From Chloridium humicola (Eukaryota > Ascomycota > Sordariomycetes > Chaetosphaeriales > Chaetosphaeriaceae): DNA of 64,000 nt. The stretch lies in assembly GCA_027569505.1 (NCBI GenBank), contig JAPDFF010000041.1, positions 148,681 through 212,680 on the forward strand. The letters are read 5' to 3'. The notes beneath the pieces are model-generated. The model was not told where the DNA came from. It saw only the letters and a program-made list of their open reading frames with translations, and ran no database searches. How positions within the stretch are numbered: the first letter of the stretch is position 1; the number at the start of each line of letters is the position of its first letter. Both the position numbers and the translations under genes were made by a program. This document shows, one piece after another, positions 11,097 through 23,342 of this stretch.

Positions 11097-11433
11097 GGGC
11101 GGTTGGGTTTTCATTGGGGGGGGGGGGGGGTTGCTGTGGTTTGGTGTTGGGGGGTCTTGGATGATGGGAGTTAGCACTTGGAAGGGAGCGTGTGGTGATG
11201 ATACCTATTGATTGAGCTATCTAGCGAGCTATCTAAACGCGGTGCTATGAATAATGATAATATGGTGGGTGATTGTATGGGGAAATCTGGCGCGTGTAGA
11301 ATTAGGGGGCTGTGCGAAAGATGTCTTAGGGTATTTTACACGACGTCCTGATATCCCAAGGGCCGATTCTCCTCCTGATTGAACGGGTAGTCCTCCGCCG
11401 CTTTTGCCCCTGCCTTCCAACGGCGTGAAGTGC
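11097..11433. other. Convergent 3' flanks of USE1 and the BRCT gene
   Basis: About 340 bp with a G-run near 11118. No coding or RNA feature is recognisable. It presumably contains both 3' UTRs. Confidence 0.4.
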
Positions 11434-13035
11434 TCAGGCCTGTACCGCAAAACGGACCTTGGTTGGTGTGGGCGTGGGTGTGGGTAGCTCACGGCCGAGT
11501 GAGTTGGCCTGGGTAGGAGAGAGAAGGTTGTCCTCGTCTGCTTCATCGTCCGACGAAATGATCGCACCCAGAAATCGGTTGGCTCGAGGCGTGGGAGTTG
11601 GAGAGATGAGAGTTTGGGGCCGGCGTTGAGGATCAAAGGCGTCTGCGGATGTCTTGACTGTAAGCATGGTCTTGAAACCGGCCTGCTCCTCGCTTCCCGT
11701 GTTTGTGGTAGCAGCAGCTGTGACATCCTGATCTTGAGCAGTGAAGGCCCCGTCACTCATAGCCACATCAGCACCCTCCACTAGAATCAACCCCTTCGGC
11801 ACCCAACCAACCGGCTTTCCGCCTGTCTACACACCCAGTCATGTTAGGCCACTGTCCCTTTTCTAACTTGAGTATAAACTTACCGGCGGCTGATACTGAA
11901 AAAACGGATTCTCCGTCGTGCCAGCCCGGACGAGACGCTCGGCCCAGGAAATGCCGGTTTTGACCTGGAAGAAAGACTTGAAGAGCTCGAACTCTTGGGC
12001 GAAAACACCAGGCGCGTGGCTGGGGCGGTGGATCTTGGCTTGGGTGTCGCCTTTTTTTTTGTAGTAGCGCGCGACGAACCAGTAGAGGCGGGGGAGGGCG
12101 TTGGATTCGTAGATCTGTCGGGGGGGGGGTTAGTTGGGGGTTGGGGTTGAGGGGGGCCCATTTGTGTTTGATGAAATGAGTGTTGGGGGAGGGAAGGGGG
12201 CTGCATAGGGAAAAAAGAGTTTGGGGGGTTGGGTGTGTAAGTGGTTGGTGGTCTGTCCCGGTTGGGAAAAGGAGACATAAGATGAATAAACCCTGAGCAA
12301 CGACGGCAAAACGAAGATTTGACCCACCGCCAGAATATACTTCTCCCCCTGAATGCCCGCCTCCTCATCATCCCGTGTCAATAACACCTCGTACGGGAAG
12401 AATGTGTAATCCCGGTAAAGATGGTAGAGATCTAACCCGTCAGCAGCAACCCACCACAACCACGTAACAGACCAACTCACTCGGATTAACCTCCTTCTCA
12501 GCCTTTTCCAGCCCCTTCAGAACCATCTGCCGTCTCCTCTCCCTCTCGCGCTCCCTCTTCAGCTCCTTCAGATACGAGTATGGCTCCTCATTCAGCCGCT
12601 TGCGCTGAAGCATCGAATCCTCGAGCCAGTCCAGCGAGACGACTTTGCACTTCTTGGGGCGCTTGAGCGCTGCTTTGACTAGATACCAGCCATGTTAGCC
12701 ACCTTACCACACCCTCCGCCCACAAGCCAGCAGAGCAACAAGAAAAAAAGAGAGAATAGAAAGGACTTACTTAAACCCCCCATCCGCCTGAACTCCTCCC
12801 TCGAACACACCACATGCGTAACCTCCCCATCACCACCACCGTCACCACCACCACTGGTAGCTTCCGAGATACTTTTACCGCCGGCCTGCTGGCCCCCACC
12901 ACGCAAAAACTTTCCCTCCCGCAGCCCAACCCATTGTGCAATGTTGGCATCGGTCCATTGGGCACTGCCGCCGAGGTTGCCGACTGCGGCGATGGTGAGG
13001 CCGCGGAAGATGGGTTTCTCTTTGCGGATGCGCAT
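11434..13035 (-). CDS. BRCT-domain protein with WGR-like second half
   Basis: Five exons (12771-13035, 12481-12678, 12328-12431, 11884-12114, 11434-11826) give 396 aa. Residues about 1-125 form a BRCT domain: PIFRGLTIAAVGNLGG, then THVVCSREEF, then CKVVSLDWLEDSM with the expected late Trp. A basic coiled segment follows (ELKREREREREMVLKGLEK). Residues about 155-290 (DLYHLYRDYTFFPYEVLL, YESNALPRLYWFVARYY, FELFKSFFQVKTGISWAER) resemble a WGR fold, the DNA-break-sensing module of PARPs. I see no PARP catalytic domain. The C-terminus is a Thr/Pro-rich tail with an acidic SSDDEADED patch. A role in DNA-damage signalling is inferred. The exon 3 donor (GTGGGT at 12327) is the least certain junction; an alternative a few codons downstream would add a few residues. 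Confidence 0.7.
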
Positions 13036-13760
13036 CTTGTGTGTTTGTTTTTGTCTGGTGACTTGTATGGTGACTTGTCTGGGTCCTCTAAACTTGGTAG
13101 GGCTGCGGTTGTTGATAGTAAGTGAGTGGGCGAGTGAATGGTATCTGTTGTGTGTGGAAGTTGGGGGTTGAGGCGAAGAGGATGGGGGACGAGGATGAAG
13201 AAGAGAGGAGAAGAAGGGGATCAAGAAAAAGAGAGCAGAGGAAGAAGAAGGTTTCGGATGACGTGGTAAGTGTGTGTGGTTCGGTGGGTAGTTGAGGGAG
13301 AAACTGGGAGTAAAGGTAAAGGAGAAGATGATAATGTCTCGGTTGATGAGCAAGAAAGGTTGTGTCGAAGAGATAGAGGACTTCGGGAGAATCCACCAAG
13401 GAGAAGAAACTCCCTAAGGAAACCAGCAGAGAGAATGAGTTCTAGAGAATGTAATGCGCGGTTTTTGTCAAGGGAGTTGGGAATAATCAGTGTTGCCATC
13501 TCAGTCCTGACTTCAAGGGGGTGTGTGGGAATCTGATGATGGGTGCGGGAGGGAACAGCGAGCCGGAAACCACTGCGTCTCAATGCCCGCCAGGTGCCTT
13601 ATTTTGAACATAGATCGCATCAGCGCCTCATCCAGCAAACCCCTCAAGCTTAGAACCGTCTTCACAGAGCATACATCTGGGTTCATCCGATTGAAGCCAA
13701 TTTCAAGGATTCTTGTCAACAATCCCTTCATTTTTCTCCTGCCCTAACTCAACCCTCCAT
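13036..13760. promoter_or_regulatory. Upstream region of the BRCT gene / 3' flank of TRP1
   Basis: TRP1 and the BRCT gene are both on the minus strand, so this 725-bp interval holds the TRP1 3' UTR on the left and the BRCT gene promoter and 5' UTR on the right-to-left path. Pyrimidine-rich stretches on the minus strand (13190-13330) suit a fungal 5' leader. No gene was recognised. Confidence 0.4.
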
Positions 13761-16121
13761 CTACCGAATCGCCTTAGCAGCCTTCACAAAACCCCTAATC
13801 CTCTCCATATCCTGCCTCCCCTCCACCTCCACGCCACTACTAACATCCACACCCACCACCCTCTCCCCCAATCCCCCCAACGCCCTCACCATCTCCCCCA
13901 CATTCTCCATCCCCAACCCGCCCGCCAAAAGCACCTCCAACCCCCCATCCCCCTCCAACACCCTCTTCACCCCCTCCACATCCAACACCTGCCCCGACCC
14001 AGCCCCCGAATCCAAAAGCGGCAGCGCATGATACCCCCTCACACCCACGCCAATCTGGCCCGGCTTAAACTTCCTGATCACCGGCACCGGGATCAAGGTA
14101 GCCCACTCCAGCGGCTCGTCGCCGTGCAGCTGGACCACGTCGAGGTTGTACAGGCGCTGCTTGTCGAGGATTTCTTGGAGGGGCTGGTTCATAAAGACGC
14201 CGACTAGCAAGGGGCAGCGCTCGCGCAGGAGGGTGGTGGAGTGGGTGAAGAAGTCCATTGTTTTGGTTTTGGTAGTAGGGGTGGTGATGGGGTCCGATGA
14301 GGAGGAGGAGGTGGTGGGGAGGGGGTGGTTGTGCACGGCGGCGGAGATGGCGAGCGCGGATTCGTGCGAGACGCATCGCTTGGTGCCGGGGACAAGGATC
14401 ATGCCGATGAGGTCGGCGCCCGCGGTGATGGCGGCCGTGGCGGCCTCGGGGGTGCGGGTGCCGCAGATTTTGACGAGGAGGGGGGAGGGCTTGGGGGTGG
14501 GGGTGGGTGCGGCCGGGCCGGCGCAGAGGTCACGGATGAATTGGGAGGCGTCAGGGGCGCGCATGATGGCTTCGCCAACGAGCACGCCGTTGATGTTGTC
14601 CCGCTTGCAGTCGAGGACGTCCTGGTGCGAGTTGATGCCGCTGAGGGCGCACAGGAAGGTGTCCTTGGGCACCATGCTGCGCAGGCGGCCGGTGGTGCCG
14701 AGGTCGACTTCGAAGTTCTCGAGGTTGCGGTTGTTGACGCCGATGGCCTTGGCGCCGAGCTTGATGGCGATGGCCATTTCGTCGGCGTTTTGGACTTCGA
14801 CGAGGGGCTCCATACCGAGCGAGAGAGAGTACTTGTAGAGGCGCTCCAGGAGATCGAGCTCCAGCATCTTGACAATCAGCAGCACGGTGTCCGCGCCTGC
14901 GAGTCGCGCCTCCAGGATCTGGTACTCCTCGAAAATGAACTCCTTCCGGAGCACTGCCGGGCGGTTTGGCATGCCGTTCAGGACCTGGCGCACGGCGCGA
15001 AGGTCCTCGATGCTCCCCTTAAACCACTCAGGCTCGGTGAGGACTGAGATGACGCTGGCGCCAGCAAGCGCATACTTCCGCGCCTGGCTGGGAGCGTCAA
15101 TATCCAGGGCAAAGATGCCCTTTGACGGCGAGCCCCTCTTGATCTCGGCCATGAGAGCCACATCAAACGGCGACTGGCGCAACCGGTCGAGGAGCGAGAT
15201 CTGGGGCGGGGCGAGGTTCAGGTCGTAGGCAGCCTGGAGATCAGAGGGCCGTTGAGAGGGAATCTGCTTCTGGGTAGCAACAGCGGCCTTGCGGTGGGCG
15301 TAAATCTTCTGGAGAATGTTGTTCTTCTTCGGAGCAGATGTGTCGGTCGTGGATGGGGCTGGGGCCTCTTTGCTGGCCTTCTGTAGCTGCTCGTTCTCGG
15401 CCCAAGTACCTCCCTGGAGATGCAGGAAGTTCCTGACCATGGTGCGCCCGTCCGCGGAGAGAATGCTCTCGGGGTGGAATTGCACAGCCTCGATGGTGTA
15501 CTCCTTGTGGCGGACGCCCATGATCACGCCCTTAGTGCCATCGTCGTTGGGAATCCAGGAGGTGACCTCAAGACACTTGGGCAGAGTGACGTGGGTACCA
15601 GCAAGAGAGTGGTAGCGGGTGACAGGAAGACCTTGGGCCAGGCCGTCATACACACCCTTCGCGTCGTGGCTCAGGGGCGAGGTTTTGCCGTGCAGAATCT
15701 CGCCAGCAAAGCTCACGTCACCTCCGTACACATCAAGGATACATTGTCTAGGTGAGATGTCAGTGAAGGGCCAAGGGCCGCTCAAGGGGTTAACTTACTG
15801 CCCCATGCACACACCGAAGATGGGGATCTTGCCGGCATAGTGCTTGATGGCGTCGCGGCTAATGCCCGAGTCGGTTTGCGGGTGCCCTGGTCCTGGGCTG
15901 ATGACCAGCTGAGTCGGGTTCTTTGCAATAAGCTCATCCAAAGTAATCTTGTCATTCCTGACTACGGTCACAGCGGCGCCCTCGAGGACCAGGTACTGGT
16001 AAACGTTCCAGGTGAAGGAGTCATAATTGTCGATGAGGATGAGGTTGGAGGCAGTCGGGACCAGGGGCGACGGATCGGGGTGGTGGGGTGAGTGGTCGAT
16101 GATGTCCACGGCGGCGGGCAT
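13761..16121 (-). CDS. TRP1: Trifunctional tryptophan biosynthesis protein (glutamine amidotransferase / IGP synthase / PRA isomerase)
   Basis: Two exons (15799-16121 and 13761-15747) separated by a 51-nt intron give 769 aa, close to the Neurospora TRP1 length. Residues about 25-225 are the anthranilate synthase glutaminase, with the nucleophile Cys105 in GVCMGQ, the oxyanion-loop SPGPGHP and the His/Glu pair in VQFHPES. Residues about 255-515 are indole-3-glycerol-phosphate synthase (AEIKRGSPSKG, LRKEFIFEEYQILEARLAGAD). The final third is phosphoribosylanthranilate isomerase (VKICGTRTPEAA, DVVQLHGDE, LLAGGLGMENV, GVDVSSGVE). The protein supplies ammonia to anthranilate synthase component I and carries out two later steps of tryptophan synthesis in the cytosol. 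A perfect TGAGTCA site lies 217 bp upstream of the ATG, consistent with cross-pathway amino-acid control. Confidence 0.97.
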
Positions 16122-16835
16122 TTTGGTTGGCTTTGAGGGTGAGGTTTTGTTTCTTGTCTTTTTTCTGTCACCTCACCGAGTTCGGAGGGAGGGGTCTCGG
16201 GAGTGGTTGAGGGTTGAGTTGAGACGGCGAAAGAATGTGAAAAGCTGAAAGATTGAACCAAAGACGCTTTACGGCACCGTGGTCTCTCTGAAGTTGTCCT
16301 GAGTCTCTTCAACCTGGAAGTCTTTCAGTCAACTCAATGAGTCACCTCGCTTTCGCGTATCTGAGACTGGAATGTAGCGAGATAGCCGTTGTGAGAAGAC
16401 ACCCCTCAAAGCAAAATCGGACCTTGAAATGCCGTGTGTATCGTACCGTAACGCAAGGGACCAGAGTCAGTTCCTGACTCCACCTGCATCTTGAAGCAGG
16501 GGCAAACAGCGCCAAGCCTTTGGTCAAAATAACAGTGCGGATACGTACTGTGCTAAAGCCAGCAGCTCTTATCGATAAGCACCCTAGCTGAAAAATAGCG
16601 GGCAAGGAACGAACCGCCTGGGCAACGAACTGGAGAGCTTGGGCCCGCGTCGGGAGGAGCGCGTCAATGAGGTTCTCAGTTGACATTTCCATTTCCAGTC
16701 AACATTGGACATCCCACTCCAACCCTTCCTCCCATTTTCCCGCAACACTCGCTTCCCAACTCCTGGAACGACGCTCAGGCCGTCGCATACCATATCCAGG
16801 ACCGCTCATTCTCATCCGCATGGAGACTGCCTCCA
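16122..16835. promoter_or_regulatory. Divergent promoter region between TRP1 and NUP188
   Basis: A 714-bp interval between divergent starts. It contains one perfect Gcn4/CPC1-type site at 16338-16344 and a related TGACTC half-site at 16475-16480. No gene is supported inside; ORFs entering it belong to shadow frames. Confidence 0.5.
16338..16344. promoter_or_regulatory. Candidate Gcn4/CPC1 binding site (TGAGTCA)
   Basis: The palindromic heptamer TGAGTCA, on the TRP1 side of a divergent promoter, is the consensus bound by the bZIP general amino-acid control factor (Gcn4 in yeast, CPC1 in Neurospora). TRP1 is a classic target. A single 7-mer can occur by chance, so support comes mainly from its position. 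Confidence 0.5.
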
Positions 16836-19800
16836 ATGGCTACCCTGACCGATAGAACATATTTTCCTCCGCTGGAGGAGTGTTTAAGCGGAAAGAAAAT
16901 CATCCTGTACGATGCGCTCTCCTGTTATAGTCCCCGTCCATGGAAGTACTGACATTAGTTGACTCTCTCTAGCTCATGGCGCCTTGTCGCATCCGCCCTC
17001 GAGGACCTGTCATGCGACCGACTCAACAGCGCCGCCGTGTCGGCCTTCCTCAAAGATGGCTACGTCCACCAGTTGCTTAGGGAACCCACCAAGACCTTCG
17101 CGGCACCAACAAACCAGACGAAGCTCGATTTTGAGACCAAAACTGGCGCAATCAACATCGCTCCCTCACCAAACGATCCTTACAACCTTGACACTCTCAA
17201 AGGCGACGCACAATGGCTCAGCAAGAACGCCAACATCAACGAGGTCGCCGCCCTCCGCATTGTGCTTGTCGAATACCAGTCGCGCGCCCACAGCCATCTC
17301 ACGGGGCCACTATCCACCCAGGATGTCGCCAATATCCAGGAGGCGGCCGGCGTAGGCGATGCGCAGGCCTCTGCCATCCTTGCGCTCTTGAACGTCACCA
17401 CCGTTGTCGACGCCGAATCGACCTGGGCCGAGTTCGAGAAGGAGATCCCGCGCCGCCAGCGTCTTCTGACTACCTACTTGTCGGAGCGGCGGTCGTTCCT
17501 GGGTGCCGCTGACGCTTTCATCACGTTTCTGCTCCACTCGAGATCATCCGGCGCCGCCCCAGACTTGCATCGCTTGCGCCGTGCCGTCTTCAAGGAGGCC
17601 TTTGGGTTCGACGAGGACGCACCAAACCCCGACACAACAAGACTTGAAGCTCTTGCTCAAATATACATCAGCACGCTGGAGGATTGCTTTCAACGGACAC
17701 AAGCAGTCCCTACGTCCCTGGACGACGAGATGGTGACTGACCTGTTCGAGGTCGACTGGATCAGGACCACCCTTACAGAGGCTATTCACGCCATTTCGCT
17801 GGCCTTCCAGATCTTGGACCTCAGGGGTCCGATATTCGCCCCGCCCGAGCTGGTCACTCAATGGTTCGGGTTGATGGACCTCTGCGAGTTCTTCGAGTCA
17901 GTCGCTGGGGGCCACGAGCTCATTGCCGAGCTCGTATTGCCGCTTCGCACTTTGATTGCCGCCTTTTCGTTGAAGCTGCTCAACATCGATCGGGCGCTCT
18001 TGCATCTGGATCAAGACGTGGATCTTCTCGACTCTGAGGAACCATATCTGAATTCGTCCGACGCCCTCAACCAAATCCACAACACCCTTGCCGCCGCTGC
18101 TGCCGCCAACTTGATGACGACCATGCCTGCTGTCTTCGCCTGGTCGCTCATCCTGCACCAGATGCACCTCGGCTACCAAGAGCGCGCGGAACGGCGCGAT
18201 CTCTTGCAGAACCAGCGGGCACAGGCCGGATTTGAGTTGGAGTACGAGCCATCCGGGCGTCAGCGGAGGAACTCGGCTGGCAGCATCGTCTCTATTGAGG
18301 CGTCGCCCTACGACGTCTTCCTCGCATCTCAGCAGCTGGAACGGAGCATCGAACCTGCCGAGAATATGGCGCGCGTGGCAACTACTCGGGGCCAAGTGTA
18401 CGACCTCATGTCCGAGATGGCGTCGTGTCTGGGAAGCGGTCAGATCGCTGCTTTCCGGACCGTCTTTGGCGCCCGCGCCCGCGTGGTCTTCCAAGATCTC
18501 CTCAAAAGAAGCGCCCATTACGTCGGTTACCAAGCAGAGCCGGTCTCATGCTTGCTCTCCGTCCTCTCCGGCGGCAGCCAGTACTGGGATATCTCGCGGG
18601 ACGCCCCTTCCAGCGACTCTGCCCTGGACCTCTACACGCGCATGCTGAAAGACGAGACACTTGACACTCAATACACCTCTCAGGCACTAAGCCGCTTCCC
18701 CTACGAATTCCTCCCCTTTGCCTCGCTCTGCCGCATCTTGTCAGCTGCTCTGGTTTCCGACGAGGAGAACTTCGAGCGCGTTATGGGGCTTCTGCTTCGA
18801 ACGCCCAGCCTGACCGTCGACTGGGACCCTCGATGGGACAGGTCGTACGAGCTGGTCTTCGAGGAGGAGAACACCAATTCCTTCCGTCTCACCAGGGACA
18901 TTGATCTGTTCGACTCAACACCCAAAACAAACAGGCGGATGCTGCCCGAGGAGAAATGCACAATCCCCCGCGGGACATACGGGCGCTTCGTCTCGGACGT
19001 GGGCAGGATAGCCAAGCTGGAATTCGAGCACTCCGCCCTGGCCGTCTTCGGCAAGCGTTTGGAGGTGAACTTGATGGAAGGTGCTTTGGACACAGGGCTG
19101 GGCTACTTGACGATGGATGAACTAATCGAGGGGCTGTCACTTCTCACGACAGTCCTTCGGGCTGAGTCGCTGAGGTCGTCCAAAGCGGACGCGGACCGTG
19201 GGCTCAAGATCCTGACGGAAGCCAGCCGCTTGCTTCCGCCAAACAGGGACATCATCGGCATCGTCTGCGACATTCTCGACAGTCTGGTCGAGGAGGAGCT
19301 TGCAGATTTGGATGGCCCCAAGATCGCCGCCTTGACGACCTGTCTCCAATTCCTGCATGCGACACTCCCAGTGTGCCCCGGCCGGGTCTGGGCCTACATG
19401 GCCCGGTGCGCGCTCATCAACAGCGACACCAGGTCTGGGCGTCTGTCGAGGATTACGGGTAACCTCGACATGTTCGCCGAGAGATTCGACGTGCTCCTGT
19501 CTGCGATGAAGCTCTTTGACAACTTGGTAGAGAGTGCCATGACAAGCACTGTTCTGAGGAGGGCGGGGAGCAGCCTTACCCCCAGAAAGGGCGAAGAAAA
19601 CCCCTGGATTGGGACGTCTGACAAGATCGTGTCCCGGGTATCTCTATCGATCGCTCAGGCCACTCTCGATGCTTTTGAGAACTCGGCCACCTGGAGGTTT
19701 CCCTCCGAGCTTGACCGTAGCGTCTTGGTCAGAGACGTTGTGGGCATCATGAACAAGCTTGTTTCATACACCCACAGCGTTGGTTCAACCGATGGGCCGA

Positions 19801-22408
19801 AGAACTTGACAAGCCCTCTCGCACCTGCGGCTGGGTACATCATTGAGAGCTTCCTCTCGCCATCATCTAGCTCTCTCCGGTTCCAGCCGCTCCTGGGAAC
19901 TCTCCTGGCCGCCTTCCAGATCCCCGACTCAACCCTGTACCAGCGACGTACCAGGATCGTTTCTGAGAGGCTGACGACAGTTCTCGCTTTTGCCACCACT
20001 CTTCTGCGGGTTGCTGACTACCTGGACCTGGCCTCTTCTGTCATCCAAACCCAGCTCTTCAAGTCGGCGTCTGTTATTGCGCGCTTACCAGCCATCAAGC
20101 ATTCCTTCAAGATGCCCGCCATCTCTCTCCTCAGCGCACTCGTGGAGAGCGCTGGCAAGGGCAGCGGCGAACCACCATCCCTCCTGGGCTACCTTGGACC
20201 GCAGATTTCGCGGTCATTCATCCAGATCGCCTCGCAACTTGACAAGCCCTTTGACAGGATACCACAAGTCGTGAGCACCTGGAGATTCTTCTCGACGATC
20301 CTGCGGAATCGCCAACAATGGATGGCCAACTGCCTACTCACGGGCAAGACACCGCGCGAAGCGCTCAAGGGCGACGCCAAGATCTCGCAGCTCACCGCAG
20401 GCTCCGTGCTGTCCACCGCACTGGAGAAGCTGCGCAGTATCAAGACCATCTCGAGCCAGGAAGCCCTGGCCGTCCTCGACTTCTTCACGTCCGCGCAGAA
20501 CTATTGGCCGTGGACCATCTTCGCCATGCAGAAGGACAAGGCCTTCCTGCTGGACCTGCGGGCGTACGTCCGCGATCTCAAGACCCCGGCAGTGGTGTCC
20601 AAGGCCGACCCGGCCGAGGCCTGCTACCAGGCGCGGATAGCAGCCTACATTGCCGAGACGTTCGCCATGCAGCTGTACCATCTGCGCCAGATGCGGCAGG
20701 AGCAGAGCTTTGCTGCAGAGGTTGTCAACGACCTGGATTACTTCCTTCGGGACGGTGTTATGGTGGGGGATTACAACTCGTCGCTGCATGCTAACTTCGC
20801 GAGGAACTTTGCGAAGCGGTATGCAGGGTGCTCGGTGGAAGATTTCAAGAGGACACTGCTGGTGCCGAGGAACCTTGGGTCGCAGTATTACTATGCGCTT
20901 GACTATGCGGATGTCATGCTCAACTACGATGCGGGCTGGGCTGGGTCGAAGCACAATGGCTTCAAGCGGGAGATGGAGACGGCGAATCTGAATCTGTCGC
21001 TGGTGGAGGCTGAAGTGGTAAGTTAATCCATATCGAGAGTAGATGTTCCGCAAGCTAACTTTTGTAGTCGTTGTTCCACGCCTGGGAGTACCTGCTCCTG
21101 GAGCTCAGCATCTGCCTCCTGCCGAAGAACCAGGCCGTTGCGAGGCAGATGCTGCAGGTCGCTGAACAGTGTCTCGAGGCGAACCAGCGGCCACAGCCAC
21201 CGGAGAACATCTTTGTCGTGCTCGGGCATGCACGGGCAAATCTGGCCTTGACACTCCTCCAGCGCCTCGCGGATTCCTCGCACCTCCCCAAGGACATCTC
21301 CCAGCTCCTGTCGCTCGTCGCGGCCACCATCAACGGCGTCGAGAACCCCTGGAGCAAATCCCAGATCTCGTACTTCCGCACCCTCCTCAAGATCCTCTTC
21401 GTCGTCCTGCGCGCCACCAAGCACTCCACCAACTCCGCCCCCTCCAAATCCTCCGAGAGCCCCGTCGCAGTCACCCAACTAGTCCTCACCACCCTCGACC
21501 GCGTCGTCGCGCGCTCCTTCCGCACACTGGCAGCCCTCGTCCACGACCCCGACGCGGCCACCACCCCCGAAGACCTCGCCCTCATAACCGCCATCCTCCA
21601 AGCCTGCCTCAGCGTCCCCGGCCTCGAGCAATGCCAACTCCAAGTCCTCAACATCATGTCCTCGCACGACATCCTGCAGGTCGCCACCTCGCTCTTCTCC
21701 TGGTCCGACCGCCTCACCGACAAAGGCGACCCCGTCTATGGCGAGCTCGCCCTGCTCCTCCTCCTCGAACTCTCCAGCCTGCCGGCCCTCGCCGAGCAAC
21801 TCGCCTGCGACGGCCTCCTCGGCCACCTCACCTCCGCCAACCTCGCGGGCTTCATGCGCCGCGCCAACGTCGGCCCCTTCGCCGAAAACCCCGGCGCCGC
21901 GCGCTGCTACGCCATCTGGGCCAAGGGCATTTTACCTTTGTTACTCAACGTCCTCGGCGCCCTGGGCGCCACTATCGCCCCCGAAGTAGCCTTCGTCCTC
22001 AACCAATTCCCCAACCTCCTGCGCTCTGCCGCGGAACGCCTCGAAGCCCCCGGCCTCAGCCGCACCACCACCTCCCACCAATCCCCGCACTTCATAGCCC
22101 TTGTCGCAATCGGCGAAATCCACTCCCTCGCGCTACTTACCCGCGTGTTGGCGGCGTTGAGGGCGAATAACACGCGGGATATACCCGAGGTGGGGGGGTG
22201 GGATGCGGGCGCGGTGTTGGAGAATGTGGAGTTTTGGTTGGTGAGCAGGAAGGTGTTGAGGGAGAGGCTGGTGCCGTTGGGAGGAAGGGAGGTGGAGTGG
22301 AGGGGGAGGAGGGGGACGGAGGGGAGTGGGTGTGAGAATGGGTTGGAGGAGAGGGCGGTGGGGTTGTTGGAGGGGGTTAGGGATGTTTTGGGGGAGGAGG
22401 GGGAGTAG
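16836..22408 (+). CDS. NUP188: Nucleoporin Nup188 (inner-ring scaffold)
   Basis: Three exons (16836-16906, 16973-21017, 21068-22408) give 1818 aa, near the length of the Chaetomium protein. Exon 1 encodes MATLTDRTYFPPLEECLSGK. The first intron (16907-16972) is inferred from phase and a TACTGAC branch point; the junction reads KKIILSWRLVASALED. The sequence is helical throughout, as expected for an alpha-solenoid. A beta-rich insert near residues 640-720 (KCTIPRGTYGRFVSDVGRI, KLEFEHSALAVFGKRLEV) fits the SH3-like insertion that marks Nup188 and separates it from its paralogue Nup192. Nup188 is part of the inner ring of the nuclear pore and binds Nic96. The last 90 residues are Gly/Glu/Arg-rich and encoded by extremely G-rich DNA, so they may be poorly conserved. 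Nup192 is the main alternative and seems less likely. Confidence 0.88.
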
Positions 22409-22894
22409 GGTTATTGAAGGGGAGGGGGGTTTGTGGTTTTGATATTCTTGGCCTGTTTGTTTTAGTGGTGATGAAGAGGAGTTTTGTTGATTTTGATGAT
22501 TTGTGATTTGGTTCTTGGTTCGACGTGATTTCACTGCTCTGAGCGCTGTGCCTGTCTGTAAAGGTATGGTTCTTGCATAAACATCCCAACAGCAACCGGA
22601 GAATGACCTCTCCGCTGCAACTGTGGCATCAGACCCAAATCAGACCCAAAGGATCAATCCATATTGTTACACAGACAGCAACGACCAACTCCCTGTCTAT
22701 CCCATATCCCAATCCCCTCTAATGTACAGCCCATTTCATAGGCACATGTAATTGCTCGCTTGCTCTCTGACCGGTTGGTTGGTTGTTTGAGTCGAGATCC
22801 CATCCATGCCCACCTCCCCTCGCATCCCCCCCTCCCCTCCATCTATCAATCAATCATCCTCCCGCCCATCATCCACAATATCCCGAAGATCCCT
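22409..22894. other. Convergent 3' flanks of NUP188 and TIM9
   Basis: About 490 bp between two stop codons. No gene or structured RNA was seen. It likely contains both 3' UTRs. Confidence 0.4.
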
Positions 22895-23342
22895 TCACCG
22901 CTTCTGCTCAGCATTCGCCCCAGCATTCATCTCAGCAAAGCGCTCGCTCAGCCGCGTCTGCGTCGTCATGCTCTTGGTCACACACCGGCTGATGCAGCCG
23001 GTCTCGCGGCCGGAGAGCGCCTTGGACGTGAAGTCGTCGACGCAGGCGGTGAAGCAGTTGTCGACCATGCCGCCGAAGACCTGGGGGGGTTCTATTAGCA
23101 AGGGAGGATGGGATGGATGGGGATGGGGGATGGGAGACGGGGAGGCAAGGGGAAAGGGTGGAGGGGGGAAGAGATGGGGCGTACGGTCATAAAGTCCTTG
23201 ACTTGGCGCCGCTGCATGCGGGCCTCGAGTTCGCGCTCTTCGGCGGGAGTGAGTCTGGGTTGGGGGGAGGGAGGTTAGCTTGGTTGCTTGGATGGAGGTG
23301 TATTGCCGGTTCAGGGGGGGTGTTGGCATACCCGGCGTTCAT
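22895..23342 (-). CDS. TIM9: Mitochondrial import chaperone Tim9
   Basis: Three exons (23332-23342, 23185-23254, 22895-23080) give only 88 aa, the normal size for a small Tim. Exon 1 has just 11 nt (ATG AAC GCC GG). The junction to exon 2 reads MNAGLTPAEERELEARMQ. The twin CX3C motif is intact: CFTAC, a spacer of 15 residues, then CISRC. The spacing and the context MVDNCFTACVDDFT identify Tim9 rather than Tim8, Tim10 or Tim13. In the intermembrane space Tim9 forms a hexamer with Tim10 that escorts hydrophobic carrier proteins to the TIM22 complex. The cysteines form two intramolecular disulfides after Mia40-dependent import. Because of its tiny first exon, ORF scanning alone would miss the true N-terminus. 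Confidence 0.93.

Noticed and set aside
16907..16972. Reading NUP188 exon 1 on through YDALSCYSPRPWKY
   Set aside because: It runs into a stop and gives no usable donor in phase. The GTACGA donor at 16907 with the TACTGAC branch point restores the frame.
21169..22170. 333-codon Arg/Pro-rich ORF overlapping NUP188 exon 3
   Set aside because: Frame-shifted shadow of a C-rich coding region.
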